This document shows positions 1 through 8,395 of a stretch of DNA of 64,000 nt, one piece after another. Position numbers and translations under genes: made by a program. Every line of letters starts with the position of its first letter. Within the stretch, counting starts at the first letter, position 1. The stretch is from B18-G4 sp032250805 (GTDB taxonomy: Bacteria > Bacteroidota > Bacteroidia > Bacteroidales > B18-G4), in assembly GCA_032250805.1 (NCBI GenBank), contig JAVVEM010000012.1:12557-76556 (forward strand), read 5' to 3'. The notes beneath the pieces were generated by a model, which was given only the letters and a program-made list of their open reading frames with translations, was not told where the DNA came from and made no database searches.

Positions 1-162
1 GGTAATGGAAACGGAACCGGTAACGGCAACAAGCATAGGAATGGAAATGGCGGAAATAATGGCAATTGCAACGGAACAGGCAATGGTAACAATGGCGGTA
101 ACGGTGGCAATGGAGGCAATGGTGGCAACGGCGGAAACTGCCCTAATGGAAGCGGCAATTAG
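1..162 (+). CDS. C-terminal part of a Gly/Asn-rich protein (5' end outside window)
   Basis: Reading from base 1, this frame is open and encodes about 53 residues made almost only of Gly and Asn (GN, GGN and GNG repeats with a few Thr, Lys, Cys), ending in TAG at 160-162. The codons vary freely between GGT, GGA, GGC and AAT, AAC, so the protein repeat rather than the DNA repeat is being kept, which argues for this frame. A competing ATG-initiated frame starting at base 5 gives Met/Ala/Thr-rich protein and is judged a shadow. A terminator follows at 225-254. The tail could be a flexible linker or surface-exposed low-complexity end; the function of the gene cannot be judged from the visible part. 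Confidence 0.6.
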   Translation, partial: GNGNGTGNGNKHRNGNGGNNGNCNGTGNGNNGGNGGNGGNGGNGGNCPNGSGN

Positions 163-224
163 TCCTGATTGCGCCTTAGCGAGAATATACTTTGGAGAAA
201 TACCGATCAACGACTGATCACATG

Positions 225-254
225 AGGCTGTCTTATCTACAAGGCAGCCTTTTT
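225..254 (+). terminator. Rho-independent terminator
   Basis: A 10-bp stem (AGGCTGTCTT at 225-234 with AAGGCAGCCT at 241-250, one G-T pair) with a six-base loop is followed directly by a T run. It lies 63 bases after the Gly/Asn-rich gene and abuts the stop of the convergent racemase gene, so it probably ends the plus-strand transcript. Confidence 0.75.
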
Positions 255-1327
255 CATTTTACAACCACCTTATCGATATAGTTTGAATTCAGAATGCTGA
301 GTGCGCCCATGTAATTCAGCCTGAAAGTAATAAAATCGCCCACCTTATATTGCTTGCGTGTTTTGCCCAGGTCCATCACGATCATGTCTGAACTGGCGCC
401 GTAGAACTCCAGTTTTTTGTTGACAGGAAAAATATTGTTCACTTCAATATCGAGCAGGCCAAGATCAAGTATCGCCCTGTAGGATGTTTTGCCTCTGTCT
501 GATTCATCAATTTCGAGGGTTTCGCCGGCAACATTGGTACCCATTTCGCCAATGGGAATTTTAGGTTTTTCGCTGAGTTCTATGATCTGGGCATGAAGCT
601 TGAATACATCGGTTTTCATGCCTTTTATGGTTTTCCCCGTTACCAGGTTATTGCCAAAGTATAGTGTTTCGCCGATGCGGAAATGGTTGTTGCCTTCGGG
701 AACCAGTTTTTTTAGTAAAAGGGGAATGGTAACTGAAGATCCGCCGGTTACCCAGGGGATTTTCTGATGGAATTTGGCTTCGATCAATTGCTCATACAAG
801 CTCAGCTGGATCAGTTTGTCGTGCGATGGCATAACACCGCTCAGACAGTTTAAATTGGCTCCGATGCCGATCACTTCGATGTTCGGCAACTCGAATATTT
901 TAGAGTAAAAATCCATGAGATCCTCGCCCAGAACACCTTCGCGCAGATCACCCATCTCGATCATGATAATGATCTTGTGGGTCTTCTTTTGCTTTCCGGC
1001 TTCTTCCGAGATCAGCTTAATGGTTTCAAACTCTGTGTTGAAGCTTACATCAGCATACTTTACAAGCGACCGGATGGCCTTTTTTGCAGGGGGTTTGATA
1101 TAAACGGTCTGAACCTCAGGATTGATGGATTTGATCACTTTGAGGTTACTGATGCGTGAGTCGTGGATTTCCATCACCCCTAAGTTCATGAGCTCCTTAA
1201 GGTAAATGCGGTTACCACATAATAGTTTTGAAACAACACCCCATTCTTTCCCGTTATTTTTAAAAAAATTGTCGAGGAATTCGAAGTTGTGTTTTAACTT
1301 TTCGGTATGTAATTCAATGTATGCCAT
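254..1327 (-). CDS. Alanine/ornithine racemase-family PLP enzyme
   Basis: This 357-residue protein has the fold-type III (alanine racemase N-terminal) layout. Lys34 in the VVSKLLCGN segment is in the position of the PLP-binding lysine, and HDSR, GGSS and FRIGE blocks further on match the ornithine/alanine racemase branch that resembles clostridial ornithine racemase rather than Alr. It is cytoplasmic, with no signal peptide. It is the last gene of the minus-strand operon, 11 bases after alr, so two racemases of different subfamilies are co-transcribed. The likely reaction is racemisation of ornithine, lysine or another amino acid, but the substrate cannot be read from sequence. No ornithine aminomutase genes are present nearby to confirm an ornithine pathway. 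Confidence 0.8.
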   Translation of the reverse strand: MAYIELHTEKLKHNFEFLDNFFKNNGKEWGVVSKLLCGNRIYLKELMNLGVMEIHDSRISNLKVIKSINPEVQTVYIKPPAKKAIRSLVKYADVSFNTEFETIKLISEEAGKQKKTHKIIIMIEMGDLREGVLGEDLMDFYSKIFELPNIEVIGIGANLNCLSGVMPSHDKLIQLSLYEQLIEAKFHQKIPWVTGGSSVTIPLLLKKLVPEGNNHFRIGETLYFGNNLVTGKTIKGMKTDVFKLHAQIIELSEKPKIPIGEMGTNVAGETLEIDESDRGKTSYRAILDLGLLDIEVNNIFPVNKKLEFYGASSDMIVMDLGKTRKQYKVGDFITFRLNYMGALSILNSNYIDKVVVK

Positions 1328-1338
1328 GGCTTTATCTT

Positions 1339-2493
1339 TTAGTCAATGATAATTCTTTTTGTTGTTGCCGGCAATCGTACTAAAAGCTCATAGTTCACCT
1401 GGTTGCTGATCTCGCTGAATGAGGCAACAGTAATTTCGAGGCCTTCCTGCTTTCCTATGATCACAACCTCATCACCTTGTTGTACATCAGGCACTGAGGT
1501 AACATCAGCAATGAGCATGTTCATGTTTACCATTCCGATTACGCCAACCCTGTAACCTCCTATAAGTACCCGGCCCTGGTTGCTGAGCATCCGGCTGTAT
1601 CCGTGTGAATACCCAACCGGAATAATGGCGATCTTTTTTTCTTCCCTGGCCATATAGGTTGTGCCATAGCTGATAAACTCACCCTCATTCACTTTTTTGA
1701 TCGACATGACTTTTGTTTTCCATGAAATGATCCTGTCGAGGGGGTCGGCCCTGTTCGTCTTGTCGTGAATATATTGAATAAATGTTTCGATGCTGGGCCA
1801 GAACCCATATTGCATGATCCCCATCCTTACCATGTCCATGCGGGTTCGGGGATAATTCATGGCTGCGGCCGAACAGGCGGTATGCCTGTATGCAGGTTTC
1901 AGGCCTTTGCTTATGATAAGCTTATGGTACTTGTTAAACCTGCTTATTTGCCGGTTTACGCGTACAAAGTTTGCAACGCTTTCGGCTCCGGCATAATGGG
2001 TACACAGGCCATCAAGGACAATGTTTTCCTGGTTTTCTTTTATCCTGTCGATGGTGTATAGGAGTCCTGTTTCGGAGAGGCCTGTACGGTTCATGCCTGT
2101 TTCGAGCTCAAGGTGGATCCGGGCTTTGCGATTTAACTTTTTTGATAAGGCAATGACCCGGTCAATTTTTTCGTGGTCGTAAATCCAGAAGCTGATGTTA
2201 TGCCTGATGGCCCAGGCCATATCGTCAGGGTCAAGCCATCCCATGATCATGATATCAGGTTTATTTTTTGCGGCCTGGTATACCCTGAATGCTTCATCGC
2301 TGCTGAAAACCGAAAAATGGTTGATGCCGGCTTTTTCTGCCATCGGCACAAATTGCTCTATACCATGGCCATATGCATTACCTTTTACCACAGAAGAAAA
2401 ACGTATATGGGTACCGATCACCTCTTTCAGGAATTGAATGTTCTGCTCAAGCGCCGATTGACTTAATTCAAGCCGTGATGTTGTATCTAACAT
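1339..2493 (-). CDS. alr: Alanine racemase
   Basis: The 384-residue protein is a full-length alanine racemase, a PLP enzyme interconverting L- and D-alanine for peptidoglycan. The PLP lysine is Lys37 in VVKGNAYGHG, and the SYGTTY segment at 275-280 lies where the family carries its second catalytic tyrosine. The IIPVGYSHGYSR stretch and the C-terminal domain are present, and the length is normal. It sits 3 bases downstream of the M20 amidohydrolase gene and 11 bases upstream of a second, distinct racemase gene. Bacteroidota often fuse Alr to MurF; this one is free-standing, so it may be a catabolic or second Alr rather than the cell-wall enzyme. Identity is firm, the physiological role is inferred. 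Confidence 0.9.
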   Translation of the reverse strand: MLDTTSRLELSQSALEQNIQFLKEVIGTHIRFSSVVKGNAYGHGIEQFVPMAEKAGINHFSVFSSDEAFRVYQAAKNKPDIMIMGWLDPDDMAWAIRHNISFWIYDHEKIDRVIALSKKLNRKARIHLELETGMNRTGLSETGLLYTIDRIKENQENIVLDGLCTHYAGAESVANFVRVNRQISRFNKYHKLIISKGLKPAYRHTACSAAAMNYPRTRMDMVRMGIMQYGFWPSIETFIQYIHDKTNRADPLDRIISWKTKVMSIKKVNEGEFISYGTTYMAREEKKIAIIPVGYSHGYSRMLSNQGRVLIGGYRVGVIGMVNMNMLIADVTSVPDVQQGDEVVIIGKQEGLEITVASFSEISNQVNYELLVRLPATTKRIIID

Positions 2494-2496
2494 GCT

Positions 2497-3645
2497 TTAC
2501 TTGTTTAAAATATGTTCGTAGATACCCTTGAAGACAGATATTCCTGTAGGGATCAGTGAATCGGGAAAGTCGAAATCAGGATTGTGCAGGGCAGCCTGCT
2601 TTTTTCCTGAACCAAGCCCTATCAGGGCTCCCCGGTATTTTAGCAGGAAATGGCCAAAGTCTTCCGACCACTTAAATGGCTTTGACAGAATATTTGTATC
2701 GAATCCTTCCTTTTGGGCAATATTTTTAATTATTGCCGCATATTCAGGTTCGTTTACCGTTGCCGGGAAGGCTTCTTCATAATCGTATGTGATCTCCAGT
2801 TTTTCCCTGTTTGCGATGCTGTTGATGAGCCAGCTAAGTTCTGATTTCAGTTTCTCCATATCATCGTTGAGATAACTCCTCAGGGTGAGGTTGATCACAC
2901 CTCCGCCGGGCGATGTTCCATAGGCCAGGCTTCCGAGACGCATATGTATGGGCGTGACCAGGATAAAGTCTTTAAAATTCATGCTTGCTTTCATCATGTC
3001 GTTGATGCCCTGAATTACCTGCGCCATGGCAAATCCCGGATTGAGGCCTTTTTCCGGTTCAGCAGCGTGCGATGACTTGCCCGTTAGGGTAATAAGCATT
3101 CCTGATGATGCCGCTGCAAAATGACCGGCAGACAGGATCACCTCATGCAAAGGATAAGCAGGCAAATTATGAATGGCAAAAATATAATCCGGTTCAAATT
3201 CCTTAAATGCAGGATCATTGATCACTCTTTCAGCACCTTTACCGGTTTCTTCGCTTGGCTGGAAAAGCAGGAGCACCCTGCCATGGTCGGGTCGTTTTTC
3301 GGCCAAATGGTGAGCCAGCCCGGCAACCATGGTCATATGTCCGTCGTGGCCGCATAGATGTGCTTTGCCTTTGTTGACGGAACGGTATGGGAGATCATTC
3401 TTTTCTTCTATGGGCAGGGCATCAAGCTCACAGCGGAACATTACGGCAGGCCCCTCTTCCTTACCCCTGAATTCGGCCAGCAATCCATGACCACCAACAT
3501 TTTCGATAATCCTGTCGGGATTGAATGCTTTAAGGAATGACTGAACATATTCGGCTGTTTTTGCTTCTTCGCCTGATATTTCGGGGTGTTGATGCAGATG
3601 ATGCCTGAATGTTTTTAGTTGGCCTTCTATGTCTGATTTATCCAT
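2497..3645 (-). CDS. M20-family amidohydrolase (N-acyl-amino acid/IAA-amino acid hydrolase type)
   Basis: A 382-residue metal-dependent hydrolase of the M20D (amidohydrolase, AmhX/HipO/N-acetyl-diaminopimelate deacetylase) group. The HLCGHDGH block at 96-103 supplies Cys and His metal ligands, FQPSEETGKGAERV carries the catalytic and metal-binding glutamates, and a His in AIHNLP follows. The insert dimerisation domain and a C-terminal metal His region are intact. These enzymes release free amino acids from N-acyl or dipeptide-like conjugates. It is cytoplasmic and lies in an operon with a symporter, a GNAT enzyme and two racemases, which suggests that an imported acylated or modified amino acid is deacylated here and then racemised. 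The exact substrate is unknown. Confidence 0.85.
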   Translation of the reverse strand: MDKSDIEGQLKTFRHHLHQHPEISGEEAKTAEYVQSFLKAFNPDRIIENVGGHGLLAEFRGKEEGPAVMFRCELDALPIEEKNDLPYRSVNKGKAHLCGHDGHMTMVAGLAHHLAEKRPDHGRVLLLFQPSEETGKGAERVINDPAFKEFEPDYIFAIHNLPAYPLHEVILSAGHFAAASSGMLITLTGKSSHAAEPEKGLNPGFAMAQVIQGINDMMKASMNFKDFILVTPIHMRLGSLAYGTSPGGGVINLTLRSYLNDDMEKLKSELSWLINSIANREKLEITYDYEEAFPATVNEPEYAAIIKNIAQKEGFDTNILSKPFKWSEDFGHFLLKYRGALIGLGSGKKQAALHNPDFDFPDSLIPTGISVFKGIYEHILNK

Positions 3646-3657
3646 AACCCGGTATTA

Positions 3658-4098
3658 TTATGATCGCTTTAACCTCATTTCGAGGTATTTATTTGTAAAC
3701 CCGATTTTTTCATAGAGAAACTTTGCCGGATTTTCAGGTTCAACATGCAGGGCGATATCTCCCTTGGCATAGCGCAGGGCTTCATGCATAAGCTGTTTTC
3801 CCAGGCCTCTGCCTCTTTCATTTTTATGAACGGCAATATATACAAGGATATTTTCGGGGATATATCCTTCCATGCCGGTTTTATTGATGACCACGGCACC
3901 AAGGATTTTGCCCTTTTCTTCGGCCGTAACAATAAAGCCGCCTGCCAGTGGATAGGAGCTCATGGCGTAGTCGATGGCATTGGAGATATCATGCTCCGCA
4001 TCGCGGAATTCGTCGAGGTGCCTGTGCAGGAACCCGACAAGATTTTGTTTTTCAAGCGTGGTTAATATTTCTAATGAACTATAATATTTAAATTTCAT
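3658..4098 (-). CDS. GNAT-family N-acetyltransferase
   Basis: A 146-residue single-domain GNAT protein. The acetyl-CoA pyrophosphate-binding signature appears as ERGRGLGKQL (R/Q-x-x-G-x-G/A), preceded by a strand ending LVYIAVHKN and followed by ALHVEPENPAKFLYEKIGF, the usual C-terminal strand and helix. Its start codon overlaps the stop of the upstream symporter gene (ATGA at 4095-4098), so translation is probably coupled. The acceptor substrate is not evident; the operon context suggests an amino acid or amine. Confidence 0.85.
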   Translation of the reverse strand: MKFKYYSSLEILTTLEKQNLVGFLHRHLDEFRDAEHDISNAIDYAMSSYPLAGGFIVTAEEKGKILGAVVINKTGMEGYIPENILVYIAVHKNERGRGLGKQLMHEALRYAKGDIALHVEPENPAKFLYEKIGFTNKYLEMRLKRS

Positions 4099-5537
4099 GC
4101 GGATTGGAAATTTTTATGTTTTAATAAATATATTAAGAAGTAGACAAGGCTTGCAATCGTAATTCCAAAAATGTTGGGCGCAAGTCCCCAGGGCAATTGT
4201 GATTCGATCGTTGTGAGTAGTATTGTAGTGGTTCCCCCTGCTATCATGGCGCTCAGTGCTGCGAGGGTGTCAGGTTTTTTAAAGATCAGCAGGGCCAGTA
4301 CCGGAATAAACAATCCGGAAACCATGATGGCATAGGAGTAGAGCATCAGCTGAAGCACTCCTTCCATCTTCAGGGCTATTCCTACGGCCATAATGCCGAT
4401 AATAAGAGTGAGTAACTTTGAAAACAAAAGTACTCTTTTTTCTGATAATCCGCCAGGTACGATCTTTTCAATAATGTCGGTGAGGATGTTTCCTGAGGCT
4501 GCAATCAGGCAGCTGTCGGCTGTTGAGAGAATGGCTGAAAAATATGCCGACAAAAGCAGGCCCATCAGCCCGAAAGGAAGAATATGCCGCAAGAGCAGGG
4601 GCAATCCCATTTCCGGGTCGGCGTCCGTACCAGGCATATAGCCTATTTCAGCAAACATACCATTTTCAAATGCCACACGGGCAAACAGTCCAAGCAGAAC
4701 ACCCATAAAAGCCATCAGCGGCCATTCGAACAGTCCGGCGATATACCAGGCCTTTTTTGCCTGTCTTACCGATTTCGATGCATAGATACGCTGGTAGAGT
4801 GTCATCCCGACAAACCATATTGGTAAAATGGTTACCAACCAGTTTATAAAGGTTACCCAGCTTATGCTGTCGAGGGCAAGAAATTCGGGGCCAAGCGTTT
4901 GGGTAATCCCCTCTAATCCACCGACCTTGTAAAAAGCGATCGGGATACCAATGAATATCAGCCCGCTGAGCAGGATGATCCATTGCAGCGTGTCGGTGTA
5001 TATCACAGCTTTAAGCCCTCCGAGTACTGTGTACCCAACAGCTACGGTACCCATGATCAATAATGCATACTGAAGGTTGAGGCCTTCGAAAGTTGCCGAT
5101 GCAAGCTTTGCTCCCGCCAGCAGTTGCGAACTGGTGAAGCCAAGGTATCCGATGGCTGAAATAACTCCGGCAACAATAGCGACACGCTTATCATAAAACG
5201 ATTCAAATATCTGTGGAAATGTATAAAGGTTTTTTTCGTCGGATAGCGGCTTGATCTTCGGGATCAGAAAAACGGCACTCAGCCATGCTCCCAGCAGGCC
5301 GGTAAAGAGCATCCACGAACCTGACAGGCCGATGGCAAATCCAAGCCCGCCCAGGCCAATCGAAAATCCTCCTCCAACGTCGGTTGCCACAACGGAAAAA
5401 CCAATATGCCAGCTTCCCATTTGCCGGCCACCAACATAGAAGTCGTCGATATCCTTATTGCGGATGTGGAACCATATCCCGATCCCCAACATAATAAGGA
5501 TGTAAAGAATAAATATGGTTAGATCAACAGGATGCAT
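4095..5537 (-). CDS. Sodium:solute symporter (SSS family)
   Basis: A 480-residue inner-membrane transporter with about 13 hydrophobic segments and the SSS hallmarks: VGGRQMGSWHIGFSVVATDVGGG near residue 35-57 (sodium-site region), GYLGFTSSQLLAGAKL, and GGLKAVIYTDTLQ around residue 180. It belongs to the PutP/SLC5 superfamily and should import a small solute with sodium. It heads the group symporter, GNAT, M20 amidohydrolase, Alr and ornithine-racemase-like enzyme, all closely spaced, so an amino acid or N-acylated amino acid is a sensible substrate; this is inference. Confidence 0.85.
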   Translation of the reverse strand: MHPVDLTIFILYILIMLGIGIWFHIRNKDIDDFYVGGRQMGSWHIGFSVVATDVGGGFSIGLGGLGFAIGLSGSWMLFTGLLGAWLSAVFLIPKIKPLSDEKNLYTFPQIFESFYDKRVAIVAGVISAIGYLGFTSSQLLAGAKLASATFEGLNLQYALLIMGTVAVGYTVLGGLKAVIYTDTLQWIILLSGLIFIGIPIAFYKVGGLEGITQTLGPEFLALDSISWVTFINWLVTILPIWFVGMTLYQRIYASKSVRQAKKAWYIAGLFEWPLMAFMGVLLGLFARVAFENGMFAEIGYMPGTDADPEMGLPLLLRHILPFGLMGLLLSAYFSAILSTADSCLIAASGNILTDIIEKIVPGGLSEKRVLLFSKLLTLIIGIMAVGIALKMEGVLQLMLYSYAIMVSGLFIPVLALLIFKKPDTLAALSAMIAGGTTTILLTTIESQLPWGLAPNIFGITIASLVYFLIYLLKHKNFQSA

Positions 5538-5547
5538 GGCAGGTTGT

Positions 5548-5727
5548 TTAACAAGACTTTGTTTTACAGGCCTCGGATTTCGGTTGGGAAACCTGAAATA
5601 TTTGTTCCTCTACAACGCTATTTGTTTTTTTAACATCCTCTGATTCTGAATTGGCATGATGTGTTTGTTCTTCAATTGTGTAATTATAAACCCTTTTAAT
5701 ATTTTCGCTTATTGATGCTGCAGTCAT
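5548..5727 (-). CDS. Candidate 59-residue hydrophilic protein
   Basis: A 60-codon ORF reads ATG at 5727 to TAA at 5548, ending 10 bases before the symporter start. The product is hydrophilic and acidic (EEQTHH, SESEDVKK, SVVEEQIF) and ends in EACKTKSC with two Cys. It lies directly downstream of a TAATTTTG promoter element at 5756-5763, so it would be the first gene of the symporter-racemase operon. No family is recognised. It may be a real small protein or a chance ORF in the leader; its position and the lack of any other leader structure favour the former weakly. Confidence 0.4.
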   Translation of the reverse strand: MTAASISENIKRVYNYTIEEQTHHANSESEDVKKTNSVVEEQIFQVSQPKSEACKTKSC

Positions 5728-5755
5728 AAAGTGGTATAAATTGTTTCGGCACGAA

Positions 5756-5763
5756 CAAAATTA
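5756..5763 (-). promoter_or_regulatory. -7 promoter element (TAATTTTG)
   Basis: On the minus strand this reads TAATTTTG, an exact match to the Bacteroidota TAnnTTTG box, about 30 bases before the 59-codon ORF and about 220 before the symporter start. No clear -33 TTG is seen. Confidence 0.55.
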
Positions 5764-5826
5764 CAAAAAAAGAATGAAACAGGGCCCGGGAAGGCTATAA
5801 ATCTTTGATTTAAGCAGGAAACAAAG

Positions 5827-6327
5827 TCAGGAAATGAGTTTTTCTCCGGAGTTGTCAGAGAGGGGGTCTTCGATCATAACGATTGGCGAAGCCGGCATTT
5901 CTTCAATATTCAGGCCCTCAACAAGAATTTGCAGTGATTTGTTGATTTCCTGCAGTTTTTCATCAGGGAGCTTTTTTAAGCGCTTCGACAATTGATGATG
6001 CAGCAGCTGGGGCGATTTCTCCAGCAGTTTGGCTCCCGTTGATGTGAGCGAGATAAACACGGTACGTTTATCGCCGGGGTTGGGCAGGCGAGCAACAAAG
6101 CCTTTGATCTCCAGCCGGTCAATGATCCCCGACATGGTGCTTGCATTCAGGTTAAGGTACCTCGCAATATCGATCTGTGTAGAGCGATAATCGCTTCTTT
6201 GCCCCAGATAATCAAGGCACATCAACTGGGGGATGCTTACGCCGTGCTCTTTCTGTATCTTTTTAGATTCAAGATTCAGCGACCTCAGTATCTTTCTGAT
6301 GTTGATCAGTATTTCTGTGTATTCCAA
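5827..6327 (-). CDS. MarR-family transcriptional regulator
   Basis: A 166-residue winged-helix regulator. The recognition-helix region reads TQIDIARYLNLNASTMSGIIDRL, and the wing has PGDKRTVFISLT, the DxR-x-x-x-x-x-LT signature of MarR proteins. The last 25 residues form an acidic extension beyond the usual dimerisation helices. It lies 37 bases downstream of pyruvate kinase on the same strand and is probably co-transcribed with it. The ligand and targets are unknown; the unrelated MarR at 48231-48689 is a separate protein. Confidence 0.88.
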   Translation of the reverse strand: MEYTEILINIRKILRSLNLESKKIQKEHGVSIPQLMCLDYLGQRSDYRSTQIDIARYLNLNASTMSGIIDRLEIKGFVARLPNPGDKRTVFISLTSTGAKLLEKSPQLLHHQLSKRLKKLPDEKLQEINKSLQILVEGLNIEEMPASPIVMIEDPLSDNSGEKLIS

Positions 6328-6364
6328 AATATTTTTTTAAGATGATAAACTTAGTTATTTTTCC

Positions 6365-7903
6365 TCAATCATGAATGTTCTCGCCAACATAGTGGATCAC
6401 GAGCCTGTTGGTGATCCCTCTTTTGGTGATTGGTTCGCTGGCGACGATGATGACCGCATCACCTTTTTTTGCCCACTTGTTTTGAATAAGCAGTCCGTTT
6501 ACTTTTTCAATAAAGTTACTTCCCGAGGCGGGTTGCTCCATATACATTGGCGTAATCCCGTAAAGAAGAGATAACTGGCTCAGGCGTTTTTTGTTTTCCC
6601 CGAAGGCGAGCAGTGGAATTTCAATTCTTTGCTGCGAAAGGAATACGGTGCTTCCTCCTGAATGTGTCCAGGTAATAATGAATTTTGCCTTGATGTCGCG
6701 TGCTATCTGGTGCACTCCCCTGGCCATGGTAGCTTTGCGGTTGAGGGGGCCTTTGTATTTGATAAGATCGTCAGAATTGTCGTCAATGTTCTTTACGTAA
6801 GCATTGGTCTTTGCGGCGATGCGGTTCATCATCTTTACCGTTTCTTCGGGATAATTTCCCACGGCTGTTTCGCCCGAAAGCATCACGGCGTCGGCACCAT
6901 CGATAATGGCATTGGCCACGTCAGAAACTTCAGCTCGTGTTGGAACGGGCTCAATGATCATGCTTTGCAGCATTTGGGTAGCCACAATAACCGGCTTGCC
7001 GAAATCACTGCATTTTTGTACAATATGTTTTTGCAGGATGGCCACTTCGGCAAGATCCATTTCCACACCAAGATCGCCGCGCGCTACCATGATACCGTCC
7101 GTTTCTTCAAGAATGCTGTCGAGGTTTTCGATGGCCTGGGGTTTTTCGATCTTGCTGATAACCGGTATAAAATCATCATCGTACAGGGTGGAAAATCCAA
7201 GATCACCCCCGGTAATGTCAAGACCATCGGGCCTTACCCTGTATTGGGTCAGCAGCTTTTTAAGCACCCTGATATCTTTGTCGCTTCTTACAAAACTCAA
7301 TGCCAGGAAATCAAATTCGTTTTTCACAGCGTATGCCACACATTCAATATCTTTTTCGGTAAGTGAAGGAACACTAAGGTTGCTTTCGGGGAGATTTATT
7401 CCTTTCGCACTTGTAAGCAGATGGCCATTCCTAACCTTACAATGAATTTGGGCATTTTTCCCTTTACCGCTCTTCGACATACATATCATTTCAATGTTCC
7501 CGTCGTCGAGCAGGATCTTTTCGCCGGCATTTACCTCATCAATGAAAGGCGGGAAGGTAGTGGAAAAGGTATGTTCATATCCTGCCGAGCCTCCTGTGAT
7601 TTCTTTTTTCTGAAATATGACCTCATCACCCCGTTTTAATTTCACCCCTTCGTCAATAACCTTTCCCACCCTGATCTTGGGTCCGGAAAGATCGCCCAGG
7701 ATGGCTACATACTTGCCTGATTGTTTTTGCGCAGCCCTGATATTGACCAGAAGCCTGTCGTAATCGCTGAAACTGCCATGCGAGAAATTGATGCGGAATG
7801 CCCTGACGCCTGCAGCGATCAGTTTTTTGATCATCCTTACATCGGAAGAGGCCGGCCCGAGGGTGGCAATGATCTTGGTGAGGAGGAATTTTTCGGAAGC
7901 CAT
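6365..7903 (-). CDS. pyk: Pyruvate kinase
   Basis: A 512-residue glycolytic enzyme that converts PEP and ADP to pyruvate and ATP. The N-terminus has TKIIATLGPASSD, the active-site region has ISKIEKPQAIENLD with the catalytic Lys, and GIMVARGDLGVEMD supplies Mg-binding acidic residues, followed by QMLQSMI and SGETAVG. The C-terminal domain is complete. It is about 30-40 residues longer than the commonest bacterial form, partly through an insertion (around VRPDGLDITGGDLGF) before KIEKPQ. A TACATTTG box lies just upstream at 7921-7928. A MarR gene follows. With PEP carboxylase at 37022-39577 it is one of two PEP-consuming enzymes in the window. Confidence 0.95.
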   Translation of the reverse strand: MASEKFLLTKIIATLGPASSDVRMIKKLIAAGVRAFRINFSHGSFSDYDRLLVNIRAAQKQSGKYVAILGDLSGPKIRVGKVIDEGVKLKRGDEVIFQKKEITGGSAGYEHTFSTTFPPFIDEVNAGEKILLDDGNIEMICMSKSGKGKNAQIHCKVRNGHLLTSAKGINLPESNLSVPSLTEKDIECVAYAVKNEFDFLALSFVRSDKDIRVLKKLLTQYRVRPDGLDITGGDLGFSTLYDDDFIPVISKIEKPQAIENLDSILEETDGIMVARGDLGVEMDLAEVAILQKHIVQKCSDFGKPVIVATQMLQSMIIEPVPTRAEVSDVANAIIDGADAVMLSGETAVGNYPEETVKMMNRIAAKTNAYVKNIDDNSDDLIKYKGPLNRKATMARGVHQIARDIKAKFIITWTHSGGSTVFLSQQRIEIPLLAFGENKKRLSQLSLLYGITPMYMEQPASGSNFIEKVNGLLIQNKWAKKGDAVIIVASEPITKRGITNRLVIHYVGENIHD

Positions 7904-7920
7904 AACTTATTTTTTGCATA

Positions 7921-7928
7921 CAAATGTA
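7921..7928 (-). promoter_or_regulatory. -7 promoter element of pyk (TACATTTG)
   Basis: Minus-strand TACATTTG matches TAnnTTTG and ends 18 bases before the pyk start, implying a leader of only about 10-12 bases. Confidence 0.55.
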
Positions 7929-7992
7929 AAACACATTCTGCATAGCAGGCTTATTTGATCAAATGATTTTGCCGGAAAAGAATTCTCCGGGA

Positions 7993-8283
7993 TTATTGCT
8001 TTACCAGTTTGCGAAACAAGGTTTCGCTGTCAGTTCTTATCCGGAGGAAAAATATTCCTGCATCGAGTTGCCCAAGATCAACGGCATTTGATCCTTTCCG
8101 AAGATCTCTTCTGCAGATAACTGTGCCATCAGTGCCAACAACTTCCATCCTGGCCTGGCTGTATATAAATACCATCAGCACCAGGTGGTAAACTTCTGCG
8201 ATATCCGCAATCCGGAGCATATGTTGGATAAAGAACGGGGTACCCTGGTTGAATGGCGATAAAGCAGTATCATACAAGAGCAA
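7993..8283 (-). pseudogene. Stranded T9SS C-terminal sorting domain (gene remnant)
   Basis: The last 53 codons encode a recognisable type A T9SS sorting domain: ARMEVVGTDGTVICRRDL, GSNAVDLGQLDAGIFFLRI and the terminal FRKLVKQ. The 43 codons before it look non-homologous (hydrophobic, no signal peptide), and the region upstream on this strand is the promoter and antisense of the divergent sulfotransferase gene. A sorting domain with no cargo cannot function, so this is most likely the 3' remnant of an exported-protein gene whose 5' part was deleted. The start at 8283 is arbitrary. Confidence 0.6.
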
Positions 8284-8303
8284 TCAAATTGATCAGATGT
8301 TTA

Positions 8304-8311
8304 TATATTTG
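8304..8311 (+). promoter_or_regulatory. -7 promoter element (TATATTTG)
   Basis: Exact TAnnTTTG match 85 bases before the start of the first arylsulfotransferase-like gene, leaving a leader of about 78 bases. No well-spaced -33 TTG is visible. Confidence 0.45.
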
Positions 8312-8395
8312 TTGTATTAAAAACCAACAACAGAGCAACCTTTATGAAACAAAGGATGTCTGAATTAATAAGTACGACCAACAAATATTCTGCCT

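Noticed and set aside
5..217. ATG-initiated ORF giving a Met/Ala/Thr-rich protein over the repeat at the window start
   Set aside because: It is out of frame with the Gly/Asn repeat, runs past the terminating TAG of that frame and has no homology-like composition; the frame from base 1 explains the codon-level variation better.
6662..7366. 234-residue plus-strand ORF inside pyk
   Set aside because: It is antisense to a full-length conserved enzyme, has no ribosome site or promoter, and its composition reflects the opposite strand's codons.
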